Shown here piece after piece: positions 16,670 through 25,537 of a stretch of DNA of 64,000 nucleotides. The notes beneath the pieces are model-generated. The model ran no database searches, was not told where the DNA came from, and saw only the letters and a program-made list of their open reading frames with translations. Origin of the DNA: an uncultured Aquimarina sp. (GTDB lineage Bacteria > Bacteroidota > Bacteroidia > Flavobacteriales > Flavobacteriaceae). The DNA lies in the NCBI GenBank assembly GCA_947496355.1, contig CANMCO010000011.1:124001-188000 (forward strand). The letters are read 5' to 3'. The translations under genes and the position numbers were made by a program. Position 1 is the first letter of the stretch. Each line of letters opens with the position of its first letter.

Positions 16670-16680
16670 ACCTAGAAAAC

Positions 16681-17349
16681 ATGAATAAGCAATTTATCTA
16701 TTTATTAATAATCACAATTGTTGTATTAAGTGGATGCTCGTCTAGCGAATTGGTAGAGAATTGGAAAAATCCTGATATTGATACATTTGAAGCTCAAAAA
16801 GTTCTGGTTATCGGTATTACACCTGATGCGAATAATCGTAAAATATTTGAAAAGAAGTTAGTTTCCGAACTGAAAAAAAATGGTGTCCAAGCTGTAAAAA
16901 GTGCAGATTTTTTTGAGCAGTCTTTTACAACCTCACCAAGAACTGAAGATGAGCTAATGGCATTAGAATCCCAACTTTTAGAAAAAGGATTTGATGCAAT
17001 ACTATTATCTAAAGTATTAGGAGTAGAAGATAGAGTAACTGTTGTAAAGGCGTATAGAAATCTAGATAAAACATTTAGGAGTTTTAAAGAAGATTATTAC
17101 GAAAATCAAGAGATATATCATGATGAAGATTATTATGAAGAATATCAAATTTTTCATGCAGAATCATCACTGTACTGCATCTGTCCTGATAAAGAAAGAG
17201 AATTAATTTGGAAAGGATCTATAGACATCACAGAGCCAGAGAATACTAAGAAAGCAGTAAATGACTATGTGAATGTGGTCATATGGGCACTAAAAGGGCA
17301 ACAATTATTAATCATTGAAGAATTTACAGATGAAGATCTTGATATATAG
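16681..17349 (+). CDS. Lipoprotein of unknown function
   Basis: 222 residues with a lipoprotein signal (hydrophobic residues 6-17 and lipobox LSGC, C19). The mature part starts SSSELVENWKNPD, then KVLVIGITPDANNRKIFEKKL and a DAILLSKVLG strand, the order seen in lipoproteins of the DUF4136/Rossmann-like periplasmic type. An unusual acidic tyrosine-rich stretch (EDYYENQEIYHDEDYYEEY, about residues 139-157) and a C-x-C pair (YCICPD) follow. Its last 20 bases overlap the lactate dehydrogenase start, so the genes are coupled, although their products are in different compartments. Confidence 0.72.
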   Translation: MNKQFIYLLIITIVVLSGCSSSELVENWKNPDIDTFEAQKVLVIGITPDANNRKIFEKKLVSELKKNGVQAVKSADFFEQSFTTSPRTEDELMALESQLLEKGFDAILLSKVLGVEDRVTVVKAYRNLDKTFRSFKEDYYENQEIYHDEDYYEEYQIFHAESSLYCICPDKERELIWKGSIDITEPENTKKAVNDYVNVVIWALKGQQLLIIEEFTDEDLDI

Positions 17350-18337
17350 TGCAAAAGATTTTGAGATTCCTTTTTTAGAGATAGCAAATAAGGAAGTACA
17401 TCAAATCAAATATATACCAGAGCGGCTTACCGCAAAAACGGCTGCGCAGGCATTAGGTTTTGATGTAATTTCTATTTCTAGTGCAGATGATGGATCCTCT
17501 AGTGTTTTAGAAAGGCTTAAAGACTTTGGGATTAATTATATTACACTTCGTTCTACGGGATACGATAATGTGAATCTCGTTAAAGCAAAAAAAATAGGGA
17601 TTAAAGTGGCTAATGCAGCAGGGTATTCTCCTCATGCTATTGCAGAACATGCAGTAACATTATTATTAGCGTTAAATCGTAAACTAATTTTGTCTAATCA
17701 ACAGGTAACTAGTTACAATTTCTCCTTGAGTAATCTAGTAGGCTTTGATCTCAATAAAAAAACAGTAGGTATTATTGGAGCTGGTAGAATAGGGAAGGTA
17801 ATCGCTAGAATAATGCAAGGGTTTGGTTGTAAGATAATAGTTAATGATATCTATGAAGACCACAAACTAACTGAAGATTATGATGCTTCTTATACAGATC
17901 TGGAAAATTTATGTAAAAGGTCTGATATTATCTTTTTAAGTATACCTCTCAATACCCAAACACATCATATGATTAATAAAGACGTTATTCAGCATATGAA
18001 AAGAGACGTATTACTCATCAATGTAGCTAGGGGAGCCGTTGTAAATACAAAAGATATAATGCAAGCAATAGAATTGAAAAGAATTACAGGATATGGTACA
18101 GATGTATATGAGCACGAGAACGGAATCTTTTTCTATAATTATTCTAAAAATAAACTCCAAGACAACTTATTGCAGAGATTAATAAATCATCCTAATGTGT
18201 TACTTACTCCGCACCAAGCTTTTGCAACCAAAGAAGCGCTCACTAATATTGCTGAAACCACATTTTATAATATAAACTGTTGGGAACAACAAGAAATAGG
18301 TGAAAATGAGCTAACACAGAAAGAATTAGTGCGGTAA
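17330..18337 (+). CDS. ldhA: D-lactate dehydrogenase (2-hydroxyacid dehydrogenase family)
   Basis: 335 residues from ATG at 17330, which begins directly with the first strand MKILIYSAKDFE; an upstream TTG is not needed. It interconverts pyruvate and D-lactate with NAD(H), a fermentative electron sink. Visible are LRSTGYDNV, the Rossmann motif GIIGAGRIGKV (about residues 146-156), NVARGAVV (catalytic Arg), DVYEHENGIFF (Glu) and TPHQAF (catalytic His). DVYE-x-E with a following aromatic pair fits true D-LDH better than other family members. Its 3' end overlaps by 12 bases the converging yeeE-like gene. A fermentation gene in this setting agrees with low-oxygen control, though no FNR-like box stands before this operon. 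Confidence 0.87.
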   Translation: MKILIYSAKDFEIPFLEIANKEVHQIKYIPERLTAKTAAQALGFDVISISSADDGSSSVLERLKDFGINYITLRSTGYDNVNLVKAKKIGIKVANAAGYSPHAIAEHAVTLLLALNRKLILSNQQVTSYNFSLSNLVGFDLNKKTVGIIGAGRIGKVIARIMQGFGCKIIVNDIYEDHKLTEDYDASYTDLENLCKRSDIIFLSIPLNTQTHHMINKDVIQHMKRDVLLINVARGAVVNTKDIMQAIELKRITGYGTDVYEHENGIFFYNYSKNKLQDNLLQRLINHPNVLLTPHQAFATKEALTNIAETTFYNINCWEQQEIGENELTQKELVR

Positions 18338-18739
18338 TTTATCTTTTACAAATCCATATAAAAAAGTCCCTAGAATAGCGGCTAAAATTACAATGATAAT
18401 CGAGGTATATCCTGATCCTAATAAAACAAACATAGGACCTGGGCAAGCACCTGCAAGTGCCCAGCCTAATCCAAATAGGATTCCACCAATCATATATCGG
18501 CTAAAACTTCTATCCTTTGGTATTATGGTAATATGTTCACCATTAAAGGATTTCATTTTATACCTCTTGATAAGTTGAATTACAATAATCCCTAACCCAA
18601 CAGCAGAACCAATAATTCCATACATATGAAAAGATGCAAACTGAAACATTTCATAAATCCTGAACCATGAGGCAGCTTCGGATTTGAATAAAACGATTCC
18701 GAAGAAAATACCAATGAGTAAATATATAATTGAGCGCAT
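18326..18739 (-). CDS. YeeE/YedE-type sulfur transporter, half unit B
   Basis: 137 residues, four membrane helices. It carries the family motif GLGWALAGACPGP (about residues 91-103) whose cysteine conducts thiosulfate-like sulfur compounds in studied YeeE proteins. It starts 4 bases downstream of the other half (18744-19301), so both probably make a two-part channel, as seen in split YeeE/YedE pairs. Direct proof of its substrate is lacking. The operator at 19350-19363 lies upstream of the pair. Confidence 0.82.
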   Translation of the reverse strand: MRSIIYLLIGIFFGIVLFKSEAASWFRIYEMFQFASFHMYGIIGSAVGLGIIVIQLIKRYKMKSFNGEHITIIPKDRSFSRYMIGGILFGLGWALAGACPGPMFVLLGSGYTSIIIVILAAILGTFLYGFVKDKLPH

Positions 18740-18743
18740 ATGT

Positions 18744-19301
18744 TTAAAAAATTAAAGGAAAAATAAAATGAATCATAACAAGACCACCTATAAAAAAGCC
18801 AATCACTGCAATAAGTGAAGGTAATTGTAGGTCACTTAATCCAGATATTGCATGTCCAGAGGTACAGCCACCGGCATATCTTGCTCCAAAACCTACTAGT
18901 AAACCTCCAATTATTAGTAGAAATAAATTTTTAGGATTAGTAAATACATCATTAGAAAACAGCATTTCTGGCATGTATGCATTTCCTGCGCTTTCAAAGC
19001 CCTTGGATTGTAGATCGGCAATTACAGTTGGGTTTAAATCTACCGAGATATCTGTCGATAAAAAGTTAGTTGCAATAAATCCCCCAATGATTGCCCCAAG
19101 GACCACAATGAGGTTCCAACGTTGGGCTTTCCAATCAAACCTGAAGAAGTCTGATGTTTTTCCTGCACCACAAATCGTACACATTGTTCTTAGGTTAGAT
19201 GACATACCAAACCTTTTTCCAACCATTAACAGTAAAAACATCACTAGCGATATCAATGGACCTGAGATATACCAGGGCCAGGGATCATAAATCCAATTCA
19301 T
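18744..19301 (-). CDS. YeeE/YedE-type sulfur transporter, half unit A
   Basis: 185 residues with about four to five membrane helices. Contains CTICGAGKTSDFFRFDW (two cysteines, residues 41 and 44) and the hallmark GGCTSGHAISG with a channel cysteine near residue 149. First gene of a two-gene operon directly behind a GTAACNNNNGTTAC operator. Family members import thiosulfate or other sulfane sulfur. Together with the persulfide-type enzyme and the TauE exporter, it is part of a sulfur-handling cluster. Confidence 0.84.
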   Translation of the reverse strand: MNWIYDPWPWYISGPLISLVMFLLLMVGKRFGMSSNLRTMCTICGAGKTSDFFRFDWKAQRWNLIVVLGAIIGGFIATNFLSTDISVDLNPTVIADLQSKGFESAGNAYMPEMLFSNDVFTNPKNLFLLIIGGLLVGFGARYAGGCTSGHAISGLSDLQLPSLIAVIGFFIGGLVMIHFIFPLIF

Positions 19302-19319
19302 ATGTATTATATTTTGGGG

Positions 19320-19363
19320 TAAAGTAATTGAATTTAAAAAAGGTATTCAGTAACTTATGTTAC
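19320..19363 (-). promoter_or_regulatory. Sulfur-cluster operator 1 (yeeE pair)
   Basis: GTAACTTATGTTAC at 19350-19363, a 5-4-5 inverted repeat flanked by CA before and AYAG-like bases after. The -7 element is weak here (TTACTTTA, 19320-19327). Confidence 0.72.
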
Positions 19364-19375
19364 ATAGTAATACTT

Positions 19376-20788
19376 TTATTTCAAACTTGTGGGGCAGACA
19401 TAATCGGTAGTTTCTATCCCAACATCTTTAATATCTTTAAAACCACCAGCAATATCAATTAGGTTGTGAATACCACGATTCTTTAAAATAGATGCGGCAA
19501 TTACAGATCGATACCCTCCTGCGCAATGCACATAAAAGGTTTCATCTTCAGGAAAATCTGATAGATAGTCATTAATAAAGCTTAGCGGGGAATTGGTCGC
19601 TTTGTCAAGATGTTCGGCCGTAAATTCACTTTCTTTACGTACATCAAAAACAGGAACCTCTTCTTTTTCTAGAGTGTTTTTAAACTCTAAGGCTGGTATA
19701 GATGTTATAGTATCATAGTCCTTACTGGCACTTTTCCAAGCTTCGAATCCGCCTTCTAAATATCCTAATGTATTATCAAAACCTACTCGCGATAATCTAG
19801 TAATAGTTTCTTCAATACGTTCTTCTGGTGCTACTAATAGAATTGGTTGTTGTACATCTGCAATCAGCGCTCCTACCCAAGGCGCAAAGTCTCCACCGAT
19901 TCCAATAAATATAGATCTTGGGACATGTCCTTTTACAAATTCATTCTGGTGCCTTACATCTAATACAACGGCACCTGTTTCATTTGCTATTGCTTCAAAA
20001 TCTTCCGGCGATAATGATTTTGTACCACGTTCAAGAATTTCATCAATATCAGCATACCCTTCTTTATTCATTTTCACATTAAGAGGAAAATATAAAGGTG
20101 GAGGTAATAACCCATCAGTAACTTCTTTTACAAACTCTTCTTTGGTCATATCTGCACGAAGGGCATAATTCATTTTCTTTTGGTTACCCAAGGTGTCTAC
20201 GGTTTCCTTCATCATGTTTTTACCACAAGCAGAGCCTGCTCCATGTGCAGGATATACAATCACTTCATCGGCAAGAGGCATAATTTTATTACGAAGACTG
20301 TCATACAGTGTCTCAGCTAGTTGTTCTTGCGTCATATGCGCTGCCTTCTGTGCAAGATCGGGACGTCCAACATCTCCTAAGAATAAAGTATCACCACTAA
20401 AGATTGCATGATCTTTTCCATCTTTATCTCTAAGAAGATACGTTGTACTTTCCATAGTATGACCAGGGGTGTGTAAGGCAATGATGGTTATGTCTCCTAA
20501 TTTAAATTCTTGACCATCGGTTGCTATAACAGCTTCAAAAGAAGGATTTGCTTGTGGACCAAAAATGATATCTGCCCCAGTTTCTTTTGCTAAAGTGATA
20601 TGACCACTTACAAAATCAGCATGAAAATGTGTTTCAAAAATGTATTTGATCTTAGCATGATCATCTTCGGCTTTTTCTATATAAGGTTTTACTTCTCTTA
20701 AAGGATCAATAATTGCAACTTCGCCATTACTTTCTATATAATATGCACCTTGTGCCAGACATCCTGTATATATTTGTTCTATTTTCAT
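19376..20788 (-). CDS. MBL-fold persulfide dioxygenase-like protein with two rhodanese domains
   Basis: 470 residues. The N-terminal MBL domain has THFHADFVSGH (about residues 52-62) and LHTPGHTMES, as in ETHE1-like persulfide dioxygenases, which oxidise glutathione or other persulfide to sulfite with non-haem iron. Two rhodanese domains follow. The first (about 270-360) has LLVAPEE where the catalytic cysteine should be and is probably structural. The second keeps HCAGGYRS with C422. Such fusions pass sulfur between persulfide carriers. It has its own operator at 20884-20897 and lies between the sulfur channel and the TauE exporter. Confidence 0.87.
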   Translation of the reverse strand: MKIEQIYTGCLAQGAYYIESNGEVAIIDPLREVKPYIEKAEDDHAKIKYIFETHFHADFVSGHITLAKETGADIIFGPQANPSFEAVIATDGQEFKLGDITIIALHTPGHTMESTTYLLRDKDGKDHAIFSGDTLFLGDVGRPDLAQKAAHMTQEQLAETLYDSLRNKIMPLADEVIVYPAHGAGSACGKNMMKETVDTLGNQKKMNYALRADMTKEEFVKEVTDGLLPPPLYFPLNVKMNKEGYADIDEILERGTKSLSPEDFEAIANETGAVVLDVRHQNEFVKGHVPRSIFIGIGGDFAPWVGALIADVQQPILLVAPEERIEETITRLSRVGFDNTLGYLEGGFEAWKSASKDYDTITSIPALEFKNTLEKEEVPVFDVRKESEFTAEHLDKATNSPLSFINDYLSDFPEDETFYVHCAGGYRSVIAASILKNRGIHNLIDIAGGFKDIKDVGIETTDYVCPTSLK

Positions 20789-20853
20789 TTGTTCTATTCT
20801 TTACGCATTTTTTAATTTTAGTAAGAAATGCTACCCATATATTAATTATTCGT

Positions 20854-20897
20854 CAAAAATACGGCAATTATTATTTCAATACAGTAACAATTGTTAC
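20854..20897 (-). promoter_or_regulatory. Sulfur-cluster operator 2 (MBL-rhodanese)
   Basis: GTAACAATTGTTAC at 20884-20897, a perfect palindrome, with TATTTTTG (20854-20861), a perfect -7 element, 22 bp away on the minus strand. Confidence 0.8.
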
Positions 20898-20909
20898 AAA
20901 GCTTTAATC

Positions 20910-21707
20910 TTAGGTTAGTTCTTTTATTATTATATAAATACCCATTGCTAAAACGAACCACCCAAACCCTTTTTCTAGTTTTTTACCTTCGATATAGTTT
21001 GATAAATACATTCCTATAAAAATTCCAATCACAGAAATGACACTAAATATTAATAAGAAGTTCCATTCAATATCCAAATTTTCTAAATCACCAATAAATC
21101 CAATTAGAGATTTAATGGCGATAATTAGTAGCGAAGTAGCTACTGCTTTTTTCATAGGCAGTTTTGCCATTAATACCAAAGCAGGAATGATCAAAAACCC
21201 ACCACCAGCACCAACGATTCCTGTTAAAACACCAACAACAAAACCTTCTAGTAAGATCAAAGGATAATTGTAAACGACTTTAGTTTCAGGTTCAACATCT
21301 TTTTTATTATTTTTTATCATTGAAATTGATGTCAGGAGCATTATGATTGCAAAAAAGATCATAATCCCAATATTCTTGGTAATCATGAATTCCTGAATAC
21401 TAAAAAGGGTATCTGGAATGGCAGGAACAAGGTATTTTCTGGTTGCATACACAGCAATAAATGCAGGTATCGCAAAAACGAATGCAGTACGCAGATCTAC
21501 CAACCCTTTTCTTAAGTTGTTAATCGTTCCTATAAGTGTAGAAACCCCTACCACAAATAATGAATATGCCGTTGCAGTAATAGGATTGATATGCATAAGA
21601 TAAACAAATACGGGAACTGTAAGTATTGAACCACCACCGCCAATTAAACCCAATACAACCCCTATAAATAGTGCTCCCGAGTATCCTAGAATTTCTGTTA
21701 TTTCCAT
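20910..21707 (-). CDS. TauE/SafE (TSUP) family membrane exporter
   Basis: 265 residues, about eight helices in two repeats. The repeats carry the family glycine motif: GLIGGGGSILTVPVF near residue 22 and GIVGAGGGFLIIPAL near residue 163. TSUP proteins carry sulfite, sulfoacetate or thiosulfate; here it would remove sulfite made by the persulfide dioxygenase next door. The promoter element TATTTTTG at 21722-21729 leaves only a very short leader before the ATG. Own operator at 21752-21765. Confidence 0.85.
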   Translation of the reverse strand: MEITEILGYSGALFIGVVLGLIGGGGSILTVPVFVYLMHINPITATAYSLFVVGVSTLIGTINNLRKGLVDLRTAFVFAIPAFIAVYATRKYLVPAIPDTLFSIQEFMITKNIGIMIFFAIIMLLTSISMIKNNKKDVEPETKVVYNYPLILLEGFVVGVLTGIVGAGGGFLIIPALVLMAKLPMKKAVATSLLIIAIKSLIGFIGDLENLDIEWNFLLIFSVISVIGIFIGMYLSNYIEGKKLEKGFGWFVLAMGIYIIIKELT

Positions 21708-21721
21708 TACTTACTTTTTTC

Positions 21722-21765
21722 CAAAAATAACTTTAGGGAAAAGGGGATGCAGTAACATTTGTTAC
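21722..21765 (-). promoter_or_regulatory. Sulfur-cluster operator 3 (tauE)
   Basis: GTAACATTTGTTAC at 21752-21765 and a perfect -7 element TATTTTTG at 21722-21729, 22 bp away; same geometry as operator 2. The site lies directly after the stop of the Crp/Fnr regulator gene. Confidence 0.8.
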
Positions 21766-21771
21766 ACAGCA

Positions 21772-22404
21772 CTAAATATGTATGACCTCAATATTGTTTC
21801 TATTTAGTTTAACGTTTCCCTCTTGTTCTAGCTTTTTCAATAACCTGGAGATTACAACTCTAGAAGTGTGAAGATCATATGCTATTTCCTGGTGTGTATT
21901 ATTGATAATATTATCCTGATTGACCTTGGTTTTATCTTTCAGATATTTGAGCAGTCGATCATCCATTTTAAGAAACGCAATACTATCAATGGTTTCTATG
22001 GCTTCAATTAATCGTTTGTGATAACTATCGAACACAAAATTTCTCCAGGATTTATATTTTGTGGTCCATTCTTCCATTTTTTCAATGGGCACCATGATGA
22101 GCTTGGCATCGGTTTCTGCGATTGCTTTGATCTCACTTTTATGATGACCTAGACAACAAGATAATGTCATGGCACAGGTATCGCCTCTCTCTAAAAAATA
22201 TAAAAGTAACTCATCACCATCGTTATCTTCACGTAGTATTTTTATGGCGCCACTAATGATTAAAAGCATTGATTTTATATAACTTCCTGGTTTGATTAGT
22301 TCAAAGCCTTCGGGAACTTGCTTAAAAGTTCCTACTTGATTAATTTCTTCTAAGAGCTCATCCTCAAAAAGATTCTTATAGTTATTTTTTATTTCCTGAA
22401 TCAT
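21772..22404 (-). CDS. Crp/Fnr-family regulator of the sulfur cluster
   Basis: 210 residues. N-terminal cyclic-nucleotide-binding fold (about 20-130), linker helix, C-terminal winged helix with THQEIAYDLHTSRVVISRLLKKLE. No FNR-type iron-sulfur cysteine cluster is present. Three cysteines occur in the effector domain: C77, and an adjacent pair C83-C84 in SCCLGHH, which could sense persulfide or oxidation (inference). It is placed before three sulfur genes that each have a GTAACNNNNGTTAC site, so it is the likely regulator that binds them. Its start overlaps the patatin gene by 23 bases, and no copy of the operator precedes it; it is read from the usp7 promoter. Confidence 0.85.
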   Translation of the reverse strand: MIQEIKNNYKNLFEDELLEEINQVGTFKQVPEGFELIKPGSYIKSMLLIISGAIKILREDNDGDELLLYFLERGDTCAMTLSCCLGHHKSEIKAIAETDAKLIMVPIEKMEEWTTKYKSWRNFVFDSYHKRLIEAIETIDSIAFLKMDDRLLKYLKDKTKVNQDNIINNTHQEIAYDLHTSRVVISRLLKKLEQEGNVKLNRNNIEVIHI

Positions 22405-23179
22405 TTTCTTGTTTTTTTAGAAATTTTGCGATTTGATTCTTGGCTTCCTGGTATCCTAATTCATATACCTTATCAAGACCACTACTACTAAAGATGCCAT
22501 GATTAATAAGCTTTTTGGGTTGAACAATGATATCACAGTGGGCAAATTTAGCTGTCGAGTTTGGTACTGCTCTAAGATAATAGGCTCGTTGCATTACATT
22601 ATATGAATGTTTAAAATCTGTAATTTTAGGTTTTTTGATGGGGGTAACATCAATTCCAATAATCAGATCGCATTTTTTTGGTAAAGCTTCTACAGGAAAA
22701 TTATCCAAAATGCCACCGTCTGCGTACAATTCTTCATTAATCAATATTGGTGTAAATACTCCAGGAAATGCTGCAGACGCTAACAAAGGCTTTATTAACT
22801 CTCCTTTGCTGAATATCTTTGTCGTTCCCTCTACAAGATTAGTTGCAGTTACAAAAAGTTTTTTCTGCAATGCTTCAAATGAATTATCTGGAAAAAAAGG
22901 AATCAAATCCTCATGAAATTTTTCAGAATCTAAAAAACCGGCTTTTTTCCGTGTAAATCGATTAAACTTGAATAGGGAAGTTTCTTTGAAGAAAATCTTA
23001 ATTTCATCAGGAGTGTAGCCACCTGCATACAGGGCACCTACTATGGCTCCGGCACTTGTTCCCGCAACATATTTTGGTTGTATGCCTGCTTCTTCAAAAG
23101 CTTGGATCGCCCCAATGTGCGCGACACCTTTAAAACCGCCTCCTGATAAGACTAACCCTATATTTTTTGGTTTTTCCAT
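22382..23179 (-). CDS. Patatin-like phospholipase
   Basis: 265 residues, RssA/YchK-like size. The Ser-Asp dyad is visible: oxyanion loop GGGFKGVAHIGAIQ (about residues 13-26), nucleophile GTSAG (S42), and YADGGILDNFP (catalytic Asp about residue 152). It should release fatty acids from phospholipids at the inner membrane face. It follows the cardiolipin synthase gene by 12 bases and overlaps the regulator gene by 23 bases, so membrane lipid turnover is coupled to the sulfur regulator. Confidence 0.87.
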   Translation of the reverse strand: MEKPKNIGLVLSGGGFKGVAHIGAIQAFEEAGIQPKYVAGTSAGAIVGALYAGGYTPDEIKIFFKETSLFKFNRFTRKKAGFLDSEKFHEDLIPFFPDNSFEALQKKLFVTATNLVEGTTKIFSKGELIKPLLASAAFPGVFTPILINEELYADGGILDNFPVEALPKKCDLIIGIDVTPIKKPKITDFKHSYNVMQRAYYLRAVPNSTAKFAHCDIIVQPKKLINHGIFSSSGLDKVYELGYQEAKNQIAKFLKKQENDSGNKK

Positions 23180-23191
23180 CTACTAAAAATA

Positions 23192-24613
23192 TTATAAAAT
23201 CGGACTAAAGATTTTAGCGACACCTTCTTTTAGTTTATCCGTCCATGGCCTTTTTACAAAAGTATTATAGTTTAATTGAATACTTTTATCACAATCATTT
23301 AAAAAATCGTTTTTTAGTGTTATTGCAAATAGGTCATCATATATCACTGCATTCACTTCATAGTTCTGTTCAAAGCTCCTAATATCTAGATTAGCCGTTC
23401 CAACAGATGAAACAGTGTCGTCTGAAACAATGGTTTTGCTATGCAAAAACCCCTCTGGGAATAAGTAAATTTTTACTTCGGCTTGCAGTAGACGTTCAAA
23501 ATAGGAACGCACACACCATCGTACAATTTTACCATCAGAGTTTTCAGACAACATAAGTCTCACATCAACTCCGCTTAAAGCGGCTACTTTAAGTGCGTCT
23601 AATATACTTTCGCCAGGAATAATATATGGATTAGTTATATATACATAGTCCTTTGCTTCATTGATCATAGAAAAAAATAATTGCTGGGCAGCAGAAAAAT
23701 CAGCGTCAGGCCCACTATGAACTATTTGTGAGGTAGATGCCCCGGTTTTTTTTAAAATAGAAAAGTATGTAGGATCCAGAATTTCATCGTTATTGGTTAT
23801 AAAATACCAGTCCAGAACAAAAACAGCTTGCAAACTATGTACTATGGGGCCTGTTAGCTGTAAATGCATGTCATGCCAAATACCCAAATCTGCATCTCCT
23901 TTCACGTATTTGTCAGATACATTTATACCTCCTGTAAATGCAATTTCATTGTCAATCACAATAATTTTTCGATGATTACGATAGTTTATCGAAGTCAAGA
24001 ATTTACCAAAACGTATAGGAAGAAACCGGTGAATTTCAACTCCAATATTTTGAAGTTTTCTAATGTATTTTTTGCCAAGGGATAAACTGCCAATACCATC
24101 ATATATGATACGAATTTTAACTCCTTGTTGGATCTTATTGCGAAAGAGTTCGAAGAGGTTTGTGGTTAATTCTCCTTCTTCAAAAATATAATATTCTAGA
24201 TGAATAGAATACTTAGCATTTTTCAAAGCTTCAAAAATGGCTTGAAATGTTGCTTCACCATTTTTAAGAAGTTTAAGACTGTTGCCAGAGCATGGAGCAA
24301 AATATGAGTTTTGAGTAATTAATGAAATCAATTTTTGATGTTCTTTATACTCGTGAATGGTAATTGGCGAATGATGTTCTCGTGCTTTTTCTAAATAAGT
24401 TGAAGTTTTAGCCGTTTTTTTTAATCGAAACAGTTTATTTTTTCTTCTGTTTCTACCCAACATCAAGTATAAAAACATCCCACCTACCGGAATAGTAAAA
24501 ATCACCAAGAGCCATGCTAAGGTTTTGGTCGGACGCATTCCGTTTAAAAGTAGTCTGATGACAATAAAAATCCCGATCAGGATATATACGATAAGAAAAA
24601 AAGTAAATATCAT
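23192..24613 (-). CDS. cls: Cardiolipin synthase (phospholipase D family)
   Basis: 473 residues. Two N-terminal membrane helices with a short MLGRNRR loop, then two HKD motifs: HRKIIVIDNEIAFTGG (about residues 216-231) and HSKTIVSDDTVSSVG (about 392-406), each followed by the GTAN or GGIN element. It makes cardiolipin from two phosphatidylglycerol molecules. It is second in the operon usp7-cls-patatin-regulator. Confidence 0.9.
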   Translation of the reverse strand: MIFTFFLIVYILIGIFIVIRLLLNGMRPTKTLAWLLVIFTIPVGGMFLYLMLGRNRRKNKLFRLKKTAKTSTYLEKAREHHSPITIHEYKEHQKLISLITQNSYFAPCSGNSLKLLKNGEATFQAIFEALKNAKYSIHLEYYIFEEGELTTNLFELFRNKIQQGVKIRIIYDGIGSLSLGKKYIRKLQNIGVEIHRFLPIRFGKFLTSINYRNHRKIIVIDNEIAFTGGINVSDKYVKGDADLGIWHDMHLQLTGPIVHSLQAVFVLDWYFITNNDEILDPTYFSILKKTGASTSQIVHSGPDADFSAAQQLFFSMINEAKDYVYITNPYIIPGESILDALKVAALSGVDVRLMLSENSDGKIVRWCVRSYFERLLQAEVKIYLFPEGFLHSKTIVSDDTVSSVGTANLDIRSFEQNYEVNAVIYDDLFAITLKNDFLNDCDKSIQLNYNTFVKRPWTDKLKEGVAKIFSPIL

Positions 24614-24637
24614 GAGGAACTAAGATTTTGAATCACA

Positions 24638-25474
24638 TTAACTATGCATAATCAATATAGGAACTCTAGTTCCATAACTAATTTTTGAAGTCTCGGACCC
24701 CTTAAAAAAACGTTCCATAAAAGTCTCTCTTTTGATAAACATAGCTGTCATGTCTACATTCATAATTTGTACAAAACTATTAATTGCTATAGCAGTAGGA
24801 ACATTAATTATAGTATGAAAGGTATGATTGATATCTTTAAAGAATTCTTTCATGTGTTTTTTGTCATCAAATTCGGCTACTGTAACTGTATCATCTTCTT
24901 TAATTTTAAGTATACGCAACGAAGATTTGTGTTTGGTTATAGCATCTATTAGAGGATCTATGCCTTCTATGATGAAGTGGTCTCTGTAATCAATTGCAAA
25001 CAATACTATTTTTGGACTGTTAAAAATATACCCCTGCGGGATTGCTAGTACTGGGCAATCGATTTTTCGAATTACATTAAGCGTATTACTTCCAAATACA
25101 ACTTCAGAGGCACCTGTAGCACCGTTTGTTCCCATGACAATTAAATCTATGTTTTTGGACTTAATGGCTTGTCTAATAGCATCAGTAAAGACATCATAAT
25201 CTGTGATGGCATGATAGGTGTAGTTCTGATCCGGATATGCTAATTTTAACTTTTCAATAATGATATTAAGCTTCTTTTTTGCTTCACTAATCACTGATTG
25301 GTGAATTGTTGTATTTGCAGGAGCGGCCATAAGATCATCTGTGGTGTAATTAGAAGCCTTTTGTACATTAAGAAGATGAAAAGTACAAAGTTCGTTTTTA
25401 AAAAACTTCATAGCATAATGTATGGCATTTAGGGCATTATCAGAAAAATCGGTTGGGAGCAGGATATTTTTCAT
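24638..25474 (-). CDS. Universal stress protein 7 (two USP domains)
   Basis: 278 residues, the seventh USP gene and the only one on the minus strand. It begins ILLPTDFSDNALNAI and has GTNGATGASEVVFGSNT (T-N in place of T-K). The second domain begins VLFAIDYRDHFIIEG. First gene of an operon with cls, patatin and the Crp/Fnr regulator; own FNR-like promoter. It is isolated 12 kb from the main array and was probably moved with its promoter. Confidence 0.87.
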   Translation of the reverse strand: MKNILLPTDFSDNALNAIHYAMKFFKNELCTFHLLNVQKASNYTTDDLMAAPANTTIHQSVISEAKKKLNIIIEKLKLAYPDQNYTYHAITDYDVFTDAIRQAIKSKNIDLIVMGTNGATGASEVVFGSNTLNVIRKIDCPVLAIPQGYIFNSPKIVLFAIDYRDHFIIEGIDPLIDAITKHKSSLRILKIKEDDTVTVAEFDDKKHMKEFFKDINHTFHTIINVPTAIAINSFVQIMNVDMTAMFIKRETFMERFFKGSETSKISYGTRVPILIMHS

Positions 25475-25494
25475 TTTGATGATTTTTTATATTC

Positions 25495-25537
25495 TAAAAT
25501 TAACAGAGGAGCTTTAAAAGAACTATGATATTCGTCA
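25495..25537 (-). promoter_or_regulatory. FNR-like box and -7 element, usp7 operon
   Basis: Minus strand TGACGAATATCA (25526-25537), 23 bp, then TAATTTTA (25495-25502). The plus-strand gene at 25637 has no -7 element at the 23-bp distance (a TAATTTTA is 25 bp away), so control in that direction is doubtful. Confidence 0.7.
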
